Positions 36,414 to 45,739 of a stretch of DNA of 64,000 bases are shown one piece after another; position 1 is the first letter of the stretch, and every line of letters begins with the position of its first letter. The DNA comes from Sphingobacterium athyrii. Lineage in GTDB: Bacteria > Bacteroidota > Bacteroidia > Sphingobacteriales > Sphingobacteriaceae. The position numbers and the translations under genes are program-made. Location of the stretch: positions 62,669 through 126,668 of the forward strand of contig NZ_QCXX01000007.1 in the NCBI RefSeq assembly GCF_003071065.1, in the 5' to 3' direction. The notes under the pieces were generated by a model. That model was not told the origin of the DNA, ran no database searches, and was given only the letters and a program-made list of their open reading frames with translations.

Positions 36414-36893
36414 ATGGGTATGGATATCAAACAAATTCAGGACTTGATTAAATTCGTTTCAAAATCAGGTGTGAATGAAGTCTCGATTGAAGAGCAAGAT
36501 TTTAAAATTACAATAAAAACAAATCAAGAGCCTACGTATGTAACAGCTACTGTTCCGGCTGTAGCGCCTGTGGCCGCAGCGCCAGTTGCACAAGCAGCAG
36601 CTCCAGCGCCGGTGGCTACTCCTGCTGCTCCAGCTGCTAGCAATGACGCAAACTTGATTACCGTTAAATCACCTATGATCGGTACATTTTATCGTTCAGC
36701 TGGTCCGGGTAAACCATCTTTCGTTAATATTGGCGATGATATCAATACAGGTTCTGTATTGTGTATTATTGAAGCAATGAAATTGTTCAACGAAATCGAA
36801 TCTGAAGTTTCTGGTAAAATCGTTAAGATTTTGGTAGAAGATGCTCAACCTGTTGAGTATGATCAACCATTATTCTTAGTAGAGCCTAAGTAA
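36414..36893 (+). CDS. accB: biotin carboxyl carrier protein of acetyl-CoA carboxylase
   Basis: A 159-residue carrier. The N-terminal part (MDIKQIQDLIKFVSKSGVNEVSIEEQDFKI) is followed by a flexible Ala/Pro-rich linker (about 45-78) and a C-terminal biotinyl domain. The biotin-accepting Lys123 sits in IIEAMKLFNEIES. A start two codons later (MDIKQ) is possible. It works with AccC, encoded 71 bp downstream, to make carboxybiotin for malonyl-CoA formation. A small hairpin lies between the two genes and may lower accC expression relative to the carrier. Confidence 0.97.
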   Translation: MGMDIKQIQDLIKFVSKSGVNEVSIEEQDFKITIKTNQEPTYVTATVPAVAPVAAAPVAQAAAPAPVATPAAPAASNDANLITVKSPMIGTFYRSAGPGKPSFVNIGDDINTGSVLCIIEAMKLFNEIESEVSGKIVKILVEDAQPVEYDQPLFLVEPK

Positions 36894-36916
36894 TTTACGA
36901 ACGTAAATGAATACTA

Positions 36917-36942
36917 TGTAGCCTCAAAAGGGCTACATTTTT
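36917..36942 (+). terminator. weak terminator/attenuator between accB and accC
   Basis: TGTAGCC (36917-36923) pairs with GGCTACA (36931-36937), followed by five T. The stem is short (7 bp), so partial read-through into accC is expected. Confidence 0.6.
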
Positions 36943-36964
36943 GTAAACTTCATAATTCAAGAAA

Positions 36965-38320
36965 ATGTTTAAAAAAATATTAATTGCAAATAGAGGAGAA
37001 ATCGCCCTGCGCATTATCCGTACCTGCCGTGAGATGGGTATCAAAAGTGTTGCAGTATATTCGACCGCAGATAGAGATAGCTTACACGTACGCTTTGCTG
37101 ATGAAGCGGTTTGTATTGGCCCTCCACCGAGTAAAGATTCTTACTTAAACATTCCTAATATTATTTCTGCGGCTGAATTGACAAATGCAGATGCAATTCA
37201 CCCAGGATATGGTTTCTTGTCTGAGAACGCACGTTTTTCGGCAATCTGTGCAGAGTATGGCATCAAATTTATCGGTGCTACTGCTGAACAAATTGAGAAA
37301 ATGGGCGACAAGTCCCGTGCGAAGGACACCATGAAGCAAGCTGGCGTACCTACTGTGCCCGGATCAGATGGTTTGATCTCAAACGTAAAAGAAGGCATCA
37401 AACTAGCCAATGAAATAGGTTATCCTGTTATTATTAAAGCTACGGCCGGCGGTGGTGGCCGTGGTATGCGAATCATCTGGAAAGACGAAGAGTTCGAACC
37501 AGCTTGGGATTCTGCCCGTGTAGAATCTGCTGCTGCTTTTGGTAACGATGGTATCTACCTTGAGAAATATGTTGAGGAACCCCGTCACATTGAATTCCAG
37601 ATCGTAGGCGACCAATTTGGTACAGTGTGTCACTTATCAGAACGTGACTGCTCGATCCAACGTCGTCACCAAAAATTGATCGAGGAATCTCCTTCACCGT
37701 TTATGACACCTGAATTAAGGGCTGAAATGGGTGAAGCGGCTGTCAAAGGTGCAAAAGCTGTAAACTATGAGGGTGCAGGTACAATCGAGTTCTTGGTTGA
37801 CAAACACCGCAACTTCTACTTTATGGAAATGAATACACGTATTCAGGTAGAGCATCCCGTAACCGAAGAAGTGATCAACTTCGACCTGATTAAAGAGCAG
37901 ATCAAAGTTGCGGCAGGAATTCCGATCTCCGGAAAGAATTATGAACCGGAAATGCACGCGATCGAGTGTCGTATCAATGCAGAAGATCCGTTTAATAACT
38001 TCCGTCCTTCACCGGGCAAAATCACGAATTTTCACTCTCCGGGAGGTCATGGTGTACGCGTAGATACACATGTTTACTCTGGCTATACTATTCCGCCAAA
38101 CTATGACTCCATGATCGCTAAATTGATCTGTGTTGCACAAACACGTGAAGAAGCAATCTGTACCATGGAGCGTGCATTGAGCGAATTCGTAATCGAAGGT
38201 ATCAAAACTACCATTCCTCTGCACCTGAGATTGATGCGCGACCCTAACTTTAGAGCGGGCAATTTCACGACAAAATTCATGGAAACATTTGACCTAACTG
38301 AATATCCTGTAGAAGATTAA
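36965..38320 (+). CDS. accC: acetyl-CoA carboxylase biotin carboxylase subunit
   Basis: A 451-residue ATP-grasp enzyme that carboxylates biotin on AccB using bicarbonate and ATP. Recognisable are the N-terminal FKKILIANRGEIALRIIRTC, the glycine-rich ATP loop KATAGGGGRGMRI, ERDCSIQRRHQKLIEESPSP, the catalytic-site EMNTRIQVEHPVTE and the C-terminal lobe (RINAEDPFNNFRPSPGKI). Length is as expected for the single-subunit form. It ends the accBC unit, followed by a strong terminator. Confidence 0.98.
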   Translation: MFKKILIANRGEIALRIIRTCREMGIKSVAVYSTADRDSLHVRFADEAVCIGPPPSKDSYLNIPNIISAAELTNADAIHPGYGFLSENARFSAICAEYGIKFIGATAEQIEKMGDKSRAKDTMKQAGVPTVPGSDGLISNVKEGIKLANEIGYPVIIKATAGGGGRGMRIIWKDEEFEPAWDSARVESAAAFGNDGIYLEKYVEEPRHIEFQIVGDQFGTVCHLSERDCSIQRRHQKLIEESPSPFMTPELRAEMGEAAVKGAKAVNYEGAGTIEFLVDKHRNFYFMEMNTRIQVEHPVTEEVINFDLIKEQIKVAAGIPISGKNYEPEMHAIECRINAEDPFNNFRPSPGKITNFHSPGGHGVRVDTHVYSGYTIPPNYDSMIAKLICVAQTREEAICTMERALSEFVIEGIKTTIPLHLRLMRDPNFRAGNFTTKFMETFDLTEYPVED

Positions 38321-38343
38321 ATAAAATTGTCTTTACATACATA

Positions 38344-38379
38344 AAAAATACCATTCTTTACAATAAGAATGGTATTTTT
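38344..38379 (+). terminator. intrinsic terminator after accC
   Basis: A perfect 15-bp stem, AAAAATACCATTCTT (38344-38358) against AAGAATGGTATTTTT (38365-38379), with a 6-nt loop. The A and T tracts make it potentially bidirectional. Confidence 0.9.
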
Positions 38380-38396
38380 GTTTCCAAACAATTTTT

Positions 38397-39257
38397 ATGA
38401 GTACACCAAATTCGAAAGATTTAATACAAGCTATCAAAAATAAGGGGAAGAATATAGAAGCAGAAATGTCTTTCTTTGACCATCTTGAGGTCTTGAGATG
38501 GCATTTGGTTCGTTCAGCTATTGCAATCTGTATCTTTGCCGGTATCGCATTTACATTTTATGACTTTGTATTCAACGATATTATCATGGGTCCCAAGAAT
38601 CTCGATTTTTGGACTTATCGCATGATGTGCAAAGCCGCAGATGCATTTAATCTAGCCGACTTCTGTGTCAAGAAAATACCTTTTAACATTATCAATACGG
38701 AATTAGCAGGGCAATTTATGCTCCAGATCAACTCCTGTCTTTTGATGGCTTTGATGATGGGTTTTCCCTATCTTTTATTCGAAATTTGGCTATTCGTAAA
38801 ACCAGCATTGACAGATGTTGAAAGACGTTCTGCACGTGGATTTGTGTTTTACTCTTCCATGTTGTTTCTTTTAGGGGCACTTTTCGGATACTATATTGTT
38901 GTACCATTATCCATTAACTTTCTGGCGAACGTGTCCTTAAGTGACGAAATCGTGAATCAGATTACCATCGACAATTATCTGTCCACGATCGCCACGTTGA
39001 CATTAGGTTGTGGGATTGTTTTCCTGCTTCCGATCCTGGTATTTATTCTGTCCAAGATAGGCATTATGACACCTGAATTTATGCGTGCCAGCCGTCGCTA
39101 TGCCACTGTAATTATTTTGGTCATCGCAGCGGTCATCACACCTTCTGCGGATATCATCACCATGTTGACTGTTGCTGCACCGATGTTCTTATTGTATGAA
39201 GTCAGTATCATGGTCTCAGCAGATGTCAAAAGAAAAAAATTAGCACTAGAAAAATAA
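38397..39257 (+). CDS. tatC: Sec-independent protein translocase TatC
   Basis: A 286-residue integral membrane protein, the signal-peptide receptor of the twin-arginine translocase. The N-terminal MSFFDHLEVLRWHLVRS is the conserved cytoplasmic start. Six membrane segments follow, with the family features GFPYLLFEIWLFVKPALTDVERR and VITPSADIITMLTVAAPMFLLYE. A longer than usual first periplasmic loop (MMCKAADAFNLADFCVKK) is typical of Bacteroidetes TatC. The tatA/B genes are not nearby. A probable Tat substrate is encoded at 53369. rpiB follows 13 bp later. Confidence 0.97.
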   Translation: MSTPNSKDLIQAIKNKGKNIEAEMSFFDHLEVLRWHLVRSAIAICIFAGIAFTFYDFVFNDIIMGPKNLDFWTYRMMCKAADAFNLADFCVKKIPFNIINTELAGQFMLQINSCLLMALMMGFPYLLFEIWLFVKPALTDVERRSARGFVFYSSMLFLLGALFGYYIVVPLSINFLANVSLSDEIVNQITIDNYLSTIATLTLGCGIVFLLPILVFILSKIGIMTPEFMRASRRYATVIILVIAAVITPSADIITMLTVAAPMFLLYEVSIMVSADVKRKKLALEK

Positions 39258-39270
39258 AATAACAATAGAA

Positions 39271-39717
39271 ATGAGCAGCGTAAAGAAAATTGCGATTGGA
39301 AGTGACCATGCAGGTTTTGAGTACAAAACGGCATTAGTTGGTTTTTTGAATGAACTGGGCTATGAAGTTCAGGACTTTGGAACAAACTCGCCAGATTCAG
39401 TGGACTACCCAGATTTTGCACATCCCGTCGCATCCGCAGTGGAAAACAAAGAAGCTGATGCTGGTGTGCTAATTTGCGGCAGTGCAAACGGTGTTGCGAT
39501 AACGGCCAATAAACATCAGAATATCCGTGCCGCAATCTGTTGGCTGGAAGAAATTGCCGCATTGGCACGCCAACACAACGACGCGAATGTCGTATGTGTG
39601 CCGGCACGTTTTATCGACCTTGATTTAGCTAAAAAGATCGTATCAACTTTTATGACAACCGATTTTGAAGGTGGCCGTCATGCCAACCGTGTCAATAAAA
39701 TAGCTTGCGACTGTTAA
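39271..39717 (+). CDS. rpiB: ribose 5-phosphate isomerase B
   Basis: A 148-residue RpiB/LacAB-type isomerase interconverting ribose-5-P and ribulose-5-P. It shows the N-terminal IAIGSDHAGFEYK (Asp12-His13), the active-site cysteine 69 in ICGSANGVAITANK, and ARQHNDANVVCVPAR. It is probably co-transcribed with tatC, whose stop lies 13 bp upstream. A clear terminator follows. Confidence 0.95.
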   Translation: MSSVKKIAIGSDHAGFEYKTALVGFLNELGYEVQDFGTNSPDSVDYPDFAHPVASAVENKEADAGVLICGSANGVAITANKHQNIRAAICWLEEIAALARQHNDANVVCVPARFIDLDLAKKIVSTFMTTDFEGGRHANRVNKIACDC

Positions 39718-39736
39718 TAAATTAACATATTTTAAG

Positions 39737-39777
39737 AAGCGGATGAAAGGTAAACTATACTTTTCATCCGCTTTTTT
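39737..39777 (+). terminator. intrinsic terminator after rpiB
   Basis: AAGCGGATGAAA (39737-39748) pairs with TTTCATCCGCTT (39762-39773), followed by a T run. Confidence 0.9.
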
Positions 39778-39901
39778 AGTTATATTGTGTAGAAGTAAGG
39801 AGGGTGGGAACCATAAAAAACAAAGTAATAGATACAGCTTAAGGTCTAGGCTTACAGCACCAAAGACCGCTGCATTGAACACCAAAAGAATAAAATAAAC
39901 A

Positions 39902-41476
39902 ATGAAGAAAATACATAACCTGATCTGGATAGCATTTGCTGCGATGAGCTGTGCTCAGGCACAGGATGTCAGCAGCAAATATGCCAGCGAGATCACCGTA
40001 GAATCTACACAAAAGCATTTGCGGACACTCGCTTCCGTGGACTTCGAAGGAAGAGGAACAGGACAAAAAGGCGGGCAGCTGGCTGCAGATTATATAGCAA
40101 ACGAGTTCAAGAAATACGGGCTTTCAGCCCCAGTAAATGGGTCCTACTTCCAACCTTTACGGCTCATACACAATAGTTTTAAAGTCAAGCACTTTAGCAT
40201 CAATGACCGACCATTCTTAAATGGAAAAGATATCTTTGTCATCGGCAACAATGAGGATAAGCTCTTTGAAAGCAATGAGATTATCTTCATTGGTTATGGG
40301 ATCGATGATCCAAAGTATTCCGACATCAGCGGTTTAGACCTGACCAATAAAGTTGTCTTATTATTGAATGAAGGTGAACCTACGGATGACAAAGGAAATT
40401 CATGGATCACCGGGAAAAAAAACCTGTCTGACTGGTCGACAAGCAGAAATAAAAAAATAAAGGAAATTCTCAAGAAGAAACCAAAGTTGGTGCTGGCTGT
40501 CAACAGTCAGCTTTCACAACTGCTTGAAGATGCGGGAGACCGTGCTACCGAAGGCCGCTATAACCTGGCCATAGATCAGCCGGCACCCGAAAAATCCCCC
40601 ATGATCCCCGTTGTCAACATTACCGATCATGCAGCGAATTATATCTTCAATCTGGCACGTACAAATCTTGCGGCTGTAGTTGGTAAAATCAACCGTTCCG
40701 GACAGGCAAATTCCTTCGCGATCAGTACAAACCTCAAAGCTGAGTTCGGCACAAATGCAAAACCTTTAGCCGACCCAAATATCCTGGGATATTTAGAAGG
40801 AACCGACAAAAAAGATGAAATTGTTGTCATTGGGGGGCATTATGATCACGACGGCAAAGATTCCAAAGGAAACATCTTCTTCGGTGCAGATGACAATGCA
40901 TCCGGAACAACGGCTGTACTTGAGCTCGCACGTAGCTTTTCCCGCGCAAAAGCCGCAGGCAATGGCCCAAGGCGCAGTATTCTATTTATTACTTATGCAG
41001 CTGAAGAAAAAGGTTTACTCGGTTCTAAATTTTATACCGAAAACCCAGTTTTTCCATTGGCAAATACCGTAGCCTGTATCAACATTGATATGATCGGGCG
41101 TGTTGATGACAAACATCTTAAAGGAAATCATGATTATATTCATGCGATCGGTTCAGACAAACTAAGCTCTGAACTCTACCAGATCAATAAAGATGAAAAT
41201 GACAAAAACACCAAGCTGGAGATAGATTACATGTATGACAATCCAAAGGATCCAATGCGTCTTTATTACCGTTCTGACCATTATAACTTTGCAAAGAAAG
41301 GCATACCATCCATCTTCTATTTTTCGGGTCTTCATCCCGACTACCATACACCCGCGGATACCTATGACAAAATCGACTTCCCGCTGATGGTCAAACGGGA
41401 AAAATTGGTCTTTTTTACGGCATGGCAGATCGCCAATAGAGAAAACCGTCTGGCAATAGACAGCAACAAAGAGTAA
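39902..41476 (+). CDS. M28 family zinc aminopeptidase, exported
   Basis: A 524-residue protein with an N-terminal signal peptide (MKKIHNLIWIAFAAMSCAQAQ). It has the M28 peptidase core: the metal ligands in VVIGGHYDHDG, GADDNASGT, AAEEKGLLGS and INIDMIGR, and the last His in the YRSDHYNFAKKGIPSIFYFSGLHPDYHTPAD region. A PA-like domain is inserted between residues about 90 and 230. It probably trims N-terminal residues from peptides in the periplasm. It is a single-gene unit, bounded by the rpiB terminator and its own downstream hairpin. Confidence 0.92.
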   Translation: MKKIHNLIWIAFAAMSCAQAQDVSSKYASEITVESTQKHLRTLASVDFEGRGTGQKGGQLAADYIANEFKKYGLSAPVNGSYFQPLRLIHNSFKVKHFSINDRPFLNGKDIFVIGNNEDKLFESNEIIFIGYGIDDPKYSDISGLDLTNKVVLLLNEGEPTDDKGNSWITGKKNLSDWSTSRNKKIKEILKKKPKLVLAVNSQLSQLLEDAGDRATEGRYNLAIDQPAPEKSPMIPVVNITDHAANYIFNLARTNLAAVVGKINRSGQANSFAISTNLKAEFGTNAKPLADPNILGYLEGTDKKDEIVVIGGHYDHDGKDSKGNIFFGADDNASGTTAVLELARSFSRAKAAGNGPRRSILFITYAAEEKGLLGSKFYTENPVFPLANTVACINIDMIGRVDDKHLKGNHDYIHAIGSDKLSSELYQINKDENDKNTKLEIDYMYDNPKDPMRLYYRSDHYNFAKKGIPSIFYFSGLHPDYHTPADTYDKIDFPLMVKREKLVFFTAWQIANRENRLAIDSNKE

Positions 41477-41495
41477 AAATAGTTTTCGCTATAAT

Positions 41496-41536
41496 AAAAA
41501 AAGGTCGGGTAAAAGCAGTTTACCTGACCTTTTTTT
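41496..41536 (+). terminator. intrinsic terminator after the M28 peptidase gene
   Basis: AAAAAAAGGTCGGGTAAA and TTTACCTGACCTTTTTTT form an 18-bp stem with one G-T wobble and a 5-nt loop. Confidence 0.9.
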
Positions 41537-41697
41537 ATTACACAAGACCACCTATTCCGCTAGCAGATAAATTATGCCTTTAGTGTTAAACTCTGTTAAA
41601 ACATAGCCATAATACCGACTCCTATTTTTTGTTTCACCTACTACTTAGTATAATTGTACTAAATAATTGTACTAAGCCAATAGCCAAAATAACCTTT

Positions 41698-44382
41698 ATG
41701 AAAATACTGTTTATTTTCTACTTTCTGCTTCTTTTTACCATTCCCGCTTTATCTCAAACAAAAGGGAAAGCAAACGGAACAATACTATCGCAAGCAGGTG
41801 AACCACTTGAAAAAGCAACAGTCACGGTGCTTGCTCCCAAGGACTCCGCTGTTATCTCGTATCTACTGACAGATGCCAAGGGAAACTTCGAGTTTTTTCG
41901 GCTACCGGCCGAAACCAGGCTTATTTTAATTGTATCACATATCAATGCCTCCCCTTACAGCCAAGATTTTAGTATTCACAATGGGTCACATAATTTTGGG
42001 CAATTAAAGCTCGCGGCTAAAAGCCTGGATGAAGTTGTGGTCAATGTTCTCCCACCCGTCCGGATGAACAAAGACACATTGGAATATAATACAAGCTTCT
42101 TTAAAACGAGGCCCAATGCCAATGTAGAAGAACTAATTAAACAGCTCCCCGGATTACAGGTCAATATGGACGGGACCATCTACTATCAGGGAAAAGAAGT
42201 GTCAAAAGTCAAAGTCAATGACAAAGATTTCTTTTCCACGGATGTACGCATCGCTACACGAAATCTGGATGCTTCTTTAATAAAAACAGTACAGGTATAT
42301 CGTGACAAAGGCGAATCTAAGATCAATGTCGAAGATGAAGACAGGCTCCCAATTACGATCAATCTTAAAGTCAAGAAAGAGTTTTTAAAAGCGAGCTTCG
42401 GAAAAGCATATGGGAGTGCTGGCACCAGAGGGCATTACGAAGCCGGAGCACTGTTTAACACCTTTCGGGATACATTGCAATTGAGTTTTCTGGCATTTGG
42501 AAACAATGTCAATAGACAGAGTTTCGATTATAATGAATTAAACCAGCAAGGTGGATTGGGCCGAGCGGAAAGTTATGGTTTTGATAGCTTTGGCGGGCGA
42601 AATTACTCGGGGAAAGCAAATGATGTCGGTATCGGTTTCAATCTCAACAATGACTGGGGCAAAAAAACAAAACTTAACATCATGTATATGCTGAAGCATA
42701 ACAACACCGAAAATGCTAACCAGTCCAGTAATATCGCAAAATTCGATTCCATCGAGCAATTCAATAACAGTAATTATGAGGAACGCAAAAAACGCTTAGG
42801 TCATGATCTGAAGTCCCTATTTCGACACCGACTGGATACGACCGCCTATCTTGAATTTAAACCGAGTATTAGGATCAATAGCGATCACAACGATTCGAAG
42901 TCCTTTTCAAAAACTGATACACAGCAAGATAGCATAAACAGATCACAAACAAGGGGAGATTCTAAGCAAGCCCAGTTCAACTATTCACATAATTTTTATA
43001 TTGAAAAACAGTTCAACAAAAAGCATAGTCTTTCTTTTCGCAATGAAATCAACTACAGCAACAATGATGTGGATGGCACCAATGAACAACTGAGTGAGAT
43101 CTACAACAACCCAAATCCAAGAACCCTCCTATGGACAAACGAAGGTTCGGTAACGAAGTCCCGTGCCATCAATTCGACGATCAGTTATTTCAACAAAACG
43201 GTGAAAAAGTTAGATTTCAATCTATTTTTTTCCCTCAATAAAAACAGCCGTTCGCAGACCGAAACTTTCTATTTTGATCGGAACAACAGCGGAAAGACTC
43301 ATGGGAACGATCTTGAAAACAATTTTGATTACAATTACCAAGAATATGTCACGGGTCTTAAGCTTTATTGGAAACCCGTGAAAGATATGTTTATTGATAT
43401 AGGAACCACCTACGCCATAAAGGATGATCATTTCAATCTCAAACAGCTCAACGAAGAGAAAAAGTTCAAAAATGGCTATTGGCTTCCTAATGTTTCCGTT
43501 CGTTACAAAAATCTGTCACTCAGTTGGCAGAAAAATATCCAATCGCCCGCCACAAATGGAATCCGCACGGTTGAAAACGACCTCAACCCATTACAAACCC
43601 GATTGAAGGCGTTTATTTTCGATAACATAGAAACCCAACAGGTAAGCGTATCTTTTTATGCATATAACGCGAAGATCCAATTCAATACCGGAGGAAATAT
43701 TAACTACCAAGAACGCAGCATCGGCACTAGAAGCTGGCGTGATGCCAAAAATGGTCATTATACCGTTCAATCTTATTTAGCTGGTTCCAGGTATAATTCT
43801 TCTTTATATAGTTTCCTCAGATATAGTTTTAAAAGCGGCGAAAACTGGAATTTTTACCTTTCCCAGACCAGTACTGCTTATAATTTCGAAAATTACAGTA
43901 CAATCAATGACATCGCCAATAAATCAAATAATGTGGGGATAGATCTATCGCAGGAATTTTCCATTACCTGGAGAAATCTGATCGGTATTCAGCCCAAGTA
44001 TACTTATAACAGGAATAAAAACTTAAATTCCGCCAAAAACCATCCCGACTTTGCTGAAACAGCTTATTCAACACATCAGATCGGCATGGGATTAAACATC
44101 AACCCTATTAAGGGCTTTTCGTTAGAGAGCACTTATTCATTGGATAATAGAGCAAGTGGATTAAATGGAAGAAAAAACTACCATATATTGAACGCTTCGA
44201 TGTACTATACTTTTAAAAACAAGTCTCAAGTGAAGCTGACCGGCTTTGACATCCTGAATCAAAATACACAAAATTACTGGGGAAGTCAGGGAAACATGAC
44301 TTATTTTGGAAGTTCAATGACCTTAAAACAGTATTTTATGCTCGGATATATCCACAAATTCAATATGATAAAAACCAAATGA
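41698..44382 (+). CDS. outer membrane beta-barrel protein (TonB receptor-like, carboxypeptidase regulatory-like N-domain)
   Basis: An 894-residue protein when started at MKILFIFYFLLLFTIPALSQ, a good signal peptide; the frame opens 69 bp earlier without a better start. A CarboxypepD_reg-like domain (about 25-110) is followed by a degenerate plug region (VEELIKQLPGLQVNMDGTIYYQGKEVSKVKVNDKDFF). A long beta-barrel with alternating aromatic strands follows. This is the family of TonB-dependent-receptor-like proteins without a TonB box that is abundant in Bacteroidetes. No SusD partner lies next to it, so a glycan-import role is not indicated. Ligand unknown. Confidence 0.88.
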   Translation: MKILFIFYFLLLFTIPALSQTKGKANGTILSQAGEPLEKATVTVLAPKDSAVISYLLTDAKGNFEFFRLPAETRLILIVSHINASPYSQDFSIHNGSHNFGQLKLAAKSLDEVVVNVLPPVRMNKDTLEYNTSFFKTRPNANVEELIKQLPGLQVNMDGTIYYQGKEVSKVKVNDKDFFSTDVRIATRNLDASLIKTVQVYRDKGESKINVEDEDRLPITINLKVKKEFLKASFGKAYGSAGTRGHYEAGALFNTFRDTLQLSFLAFGNNVNRQSFDYNELNQQGGLGRAESYGFDSFGGRNYSGKANDVGIGFNLNNDWGKKTKLNIMYMLKHNNTENANQSSNIAKFDSIEQFNNSNYEERKKRLGHDLKSLFRHRLDTTAYLEFKPSIRINSDHNDSKSFSKTDTQQDSINRSQTRGDSKQAQFNYSHNFYIEKQFNKKHSLSFRNEINYSNNDVDGTNEQLSEIYNNPNPRTLLWTNEGSVTKSRAINSTISYFNKTVKKLDFNLFFSLNKNSRSQTETFYFDRNNSGKTHGNDLENNFDYNYQEYVTGLKLYWKPVKDMFIDIGTTYAIKDDHFNLKQLNEEKKFKNGYWLPNVSVRYKNLSLSWQKNIQSPATNGIRTVENDLNPLQTRLKAFIFDNIETQQVSVSFYAYNAKIQFNTGGNINYQERSIGTRSWRDAKNGHYTVQSYLAGSRYNSSLYSFLRYSFKSGENWNFYLSQTSTAYNFENYSTINDIANKSNNVGIDLSQEFSITWRNLIGIQPKYTYNRNKNLNSAKNHPDFAETAYSTHQIGMGLNINPIKGFSLESTYSLDNRASGLNGRKNYHILNASMYYTFKNKSQVKLTGFDILNQNTQNYWGSQGNMTYFGSSMTLKQYFMLGYIHKFNMIKTK

Positions 44383-44472
44383 TGGGTCTATCTGGAAAAG
44401 TTTGATTTGACGACAAGCAGAAACATTTTACCTGAATTTATTGTTATCTTTAGGATAAAACACGTATAATTT

Positions 44473-45408
44473 ATGGCTTTTGTAGATTACTATAAAGTGC
44501 TTGGCATTGATAAAACGGCTTCGGCAGATGATATCAAAAAAGCATATCGAAAACTAGCGCGTAAATATCATCCTGATGTCAACCCCAATGATAACGAGGC
44601 TAAACAACGGTTTCAGGAGATCAATGAAGCGAATGAAGTCTTATCCGATCCCGAGAAACGTAAAAAATATGACCAATATGGCGAACATTGGCAGCATGGA
44701 GAGGAGTACGAAAAAGCACAGCAGCAATACCGACAATCCCAATCTGGTGGTGGCAATCCTTTTGGTGCCGGCGGGAACCCATTTGGTGGCGGTGCGGGTT
44801 CTTATGAGTATACCGGAAATTTTGATGATGGTCAATTCTCGGATTTTTTCGAGCAGATGTTTGGCAGTCGGCGTGGTGGCGGCAGACAAAGTACCTTCCG
44901 CGGGCAGGACTTTAATGCCGAGCTGAGTTTAACGCTCCAACAGGCCTACACTACCCACCAACAAACCTTTAATATCAACGGCAAGAGTATCCGTATTACG
45001 ATTCATGCGGGTGTTGAGGATGGACAGAAAATCAAATTAAAGGGCTATGGTAGCGAAGGAATCAATGGCGGCCCTAAAGGCGATTTATATATTACGATCA
45101 ACATCACGCCGGATGCAAATTTCAAACGTCAGGGAAATGATCTGTACACCTCGCTGGATGTAGACCTCTATACGGCGATTTTAGGTGGCGAGGCAACACT
45201 CGATACCTTTGGCGGTAAGATCAAATTAAAGGTCAAACCCGAAAGTCAAAACGGTGCAAAAATGCGGCTCAAGGGCAAAGGTTTTCCGCTATACCGGAAA
45301 GAAGGTGAATTTGGAGACCTCTACGTAAGCCTAAACATCAAAATGCCCAGCAATCTATCCGATGACGAAAAAGCGCTATTTCAACAATTGAAGGATTTAA
45401 AGCAATAA
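44473..45408 (+). CDS. DnaJ C-terminal domain co-chaperone (CbpA-like)
   Basis: A 311-residue J-protein. Its N-terminal J domain has the HPD motif at 33-35. A Gly/Phe-rich linker follows (about 90-140, GGGNPFGAGGNPFGGG). The C-terminal substrate-binding domains come next, without the zinc-finger cysteines of true DnaJ. This layout matches CbpA. It stimulates DnaK ATPase and hands over unfolded clients. The gene after it (4 bp away) encodes a CbpM-like modulator, which supports the assignment. Confidence 0.92.
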   Translation: MAFVDYYKVLGIDKTASADDIKKAYRKLARKYHPDVNPNDNEAKQRFQEINEANEVLSDPEKRKKYDQYGEHWQHGEEYEKAQQQYRQSQSGGGNPFGAGGNPFGGGAGSYEYTGNFDDGQFSDFFEQMFGSRRGGGRQSTFRGQDFNAELSLTLQQAYTTHQQTFNINGKSIRITIHAGVEDGQKIKLKGYGSEGINGGPKGDLYITINITPDANFKRQGNDLYTSLDVDLYTAILGGEATLDTFGGKIKLKVKPESQNGAKMRLKGKGFPLYRKEGEFGDLYVSLNIKMPSNLSDDEKALFQQLKDLKQ

Positions 45409-45412
45409 TCTT

Positions 45413-45703
45413 ATGGAAACGACACTCATAAAAGTGATAGACTTCTGTCAGTCTAGAAAGGTTGAAACAACTTTTCTACAGACCATGGAGGAATATGGAC
45501 TCATTCATATTGTCATCCAGCAGGAAGAACAATATATCGACGAAGATGAACTCAAGAAACTGGAACGTTTCTCAAATCTATATTACGATCTCGAAGTAAA
45601 TCCCCAGGGAATTCAGGTAGCCAATCATCTATTGGATAAGGTCGAACAACTGCAAAATGAAATCTTACTACTCAAAAATAAATTAAAAGCCCTGGATTAT
45701 TAG
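45413..45703 (+). CDS. CbpM-like chaperone modulator
   Basis: A 96-residue protein with a MerR-like N-terminal fold (LIKVIDFCQSRKVETTFLQTMEEYGLIHI) and a C-terminal coiled coil (LLDKVEQLQNEILLLKNKLKAL). Proteins of this size next to cbpA inhibit the J-domain partner. The stop codon lies inside the terminator hairpin. Confidence 0.85.
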   Translation: METTLIKVIDFCQSRKVETTFLQTMEEYGLIHIVIQQEEQYIDEDELKKLERFSNLYYDLEVNPQGIQVANHLLDKVEQLQNEILLLKNKLKALDY

Positions 45704-45715
45704 TCCAGGGCTTTT
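45685..45715. terminator. bidirectional terminator between cbpM and the convergent BlaI operon
   Basis: AAAAGCCCTGGA (45685-45696) pairs exactly with TCCAGGGCTTTT (45704-45715). It overlaps the last codons of cbpM and lies 24 bp from the end of the minus-strand gene. Confidence 0.9.
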
Positions 45716-45739
45716 ATACCCGTCAATAAAATAGAATAA

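Noticed and set aside
41629..41697. Upstream extension of the outer-membrane protein gene
   Set aside because: It would put 23 residues before a clear signal peptide that itself begins with Met at 41698.
44753..44812. Tandem Gly/Phe repeats in the DnaJ-like gene as a DNA repeat of interest
   Set aside because: This is the normal G/F-rich linker of J-domain proteins.
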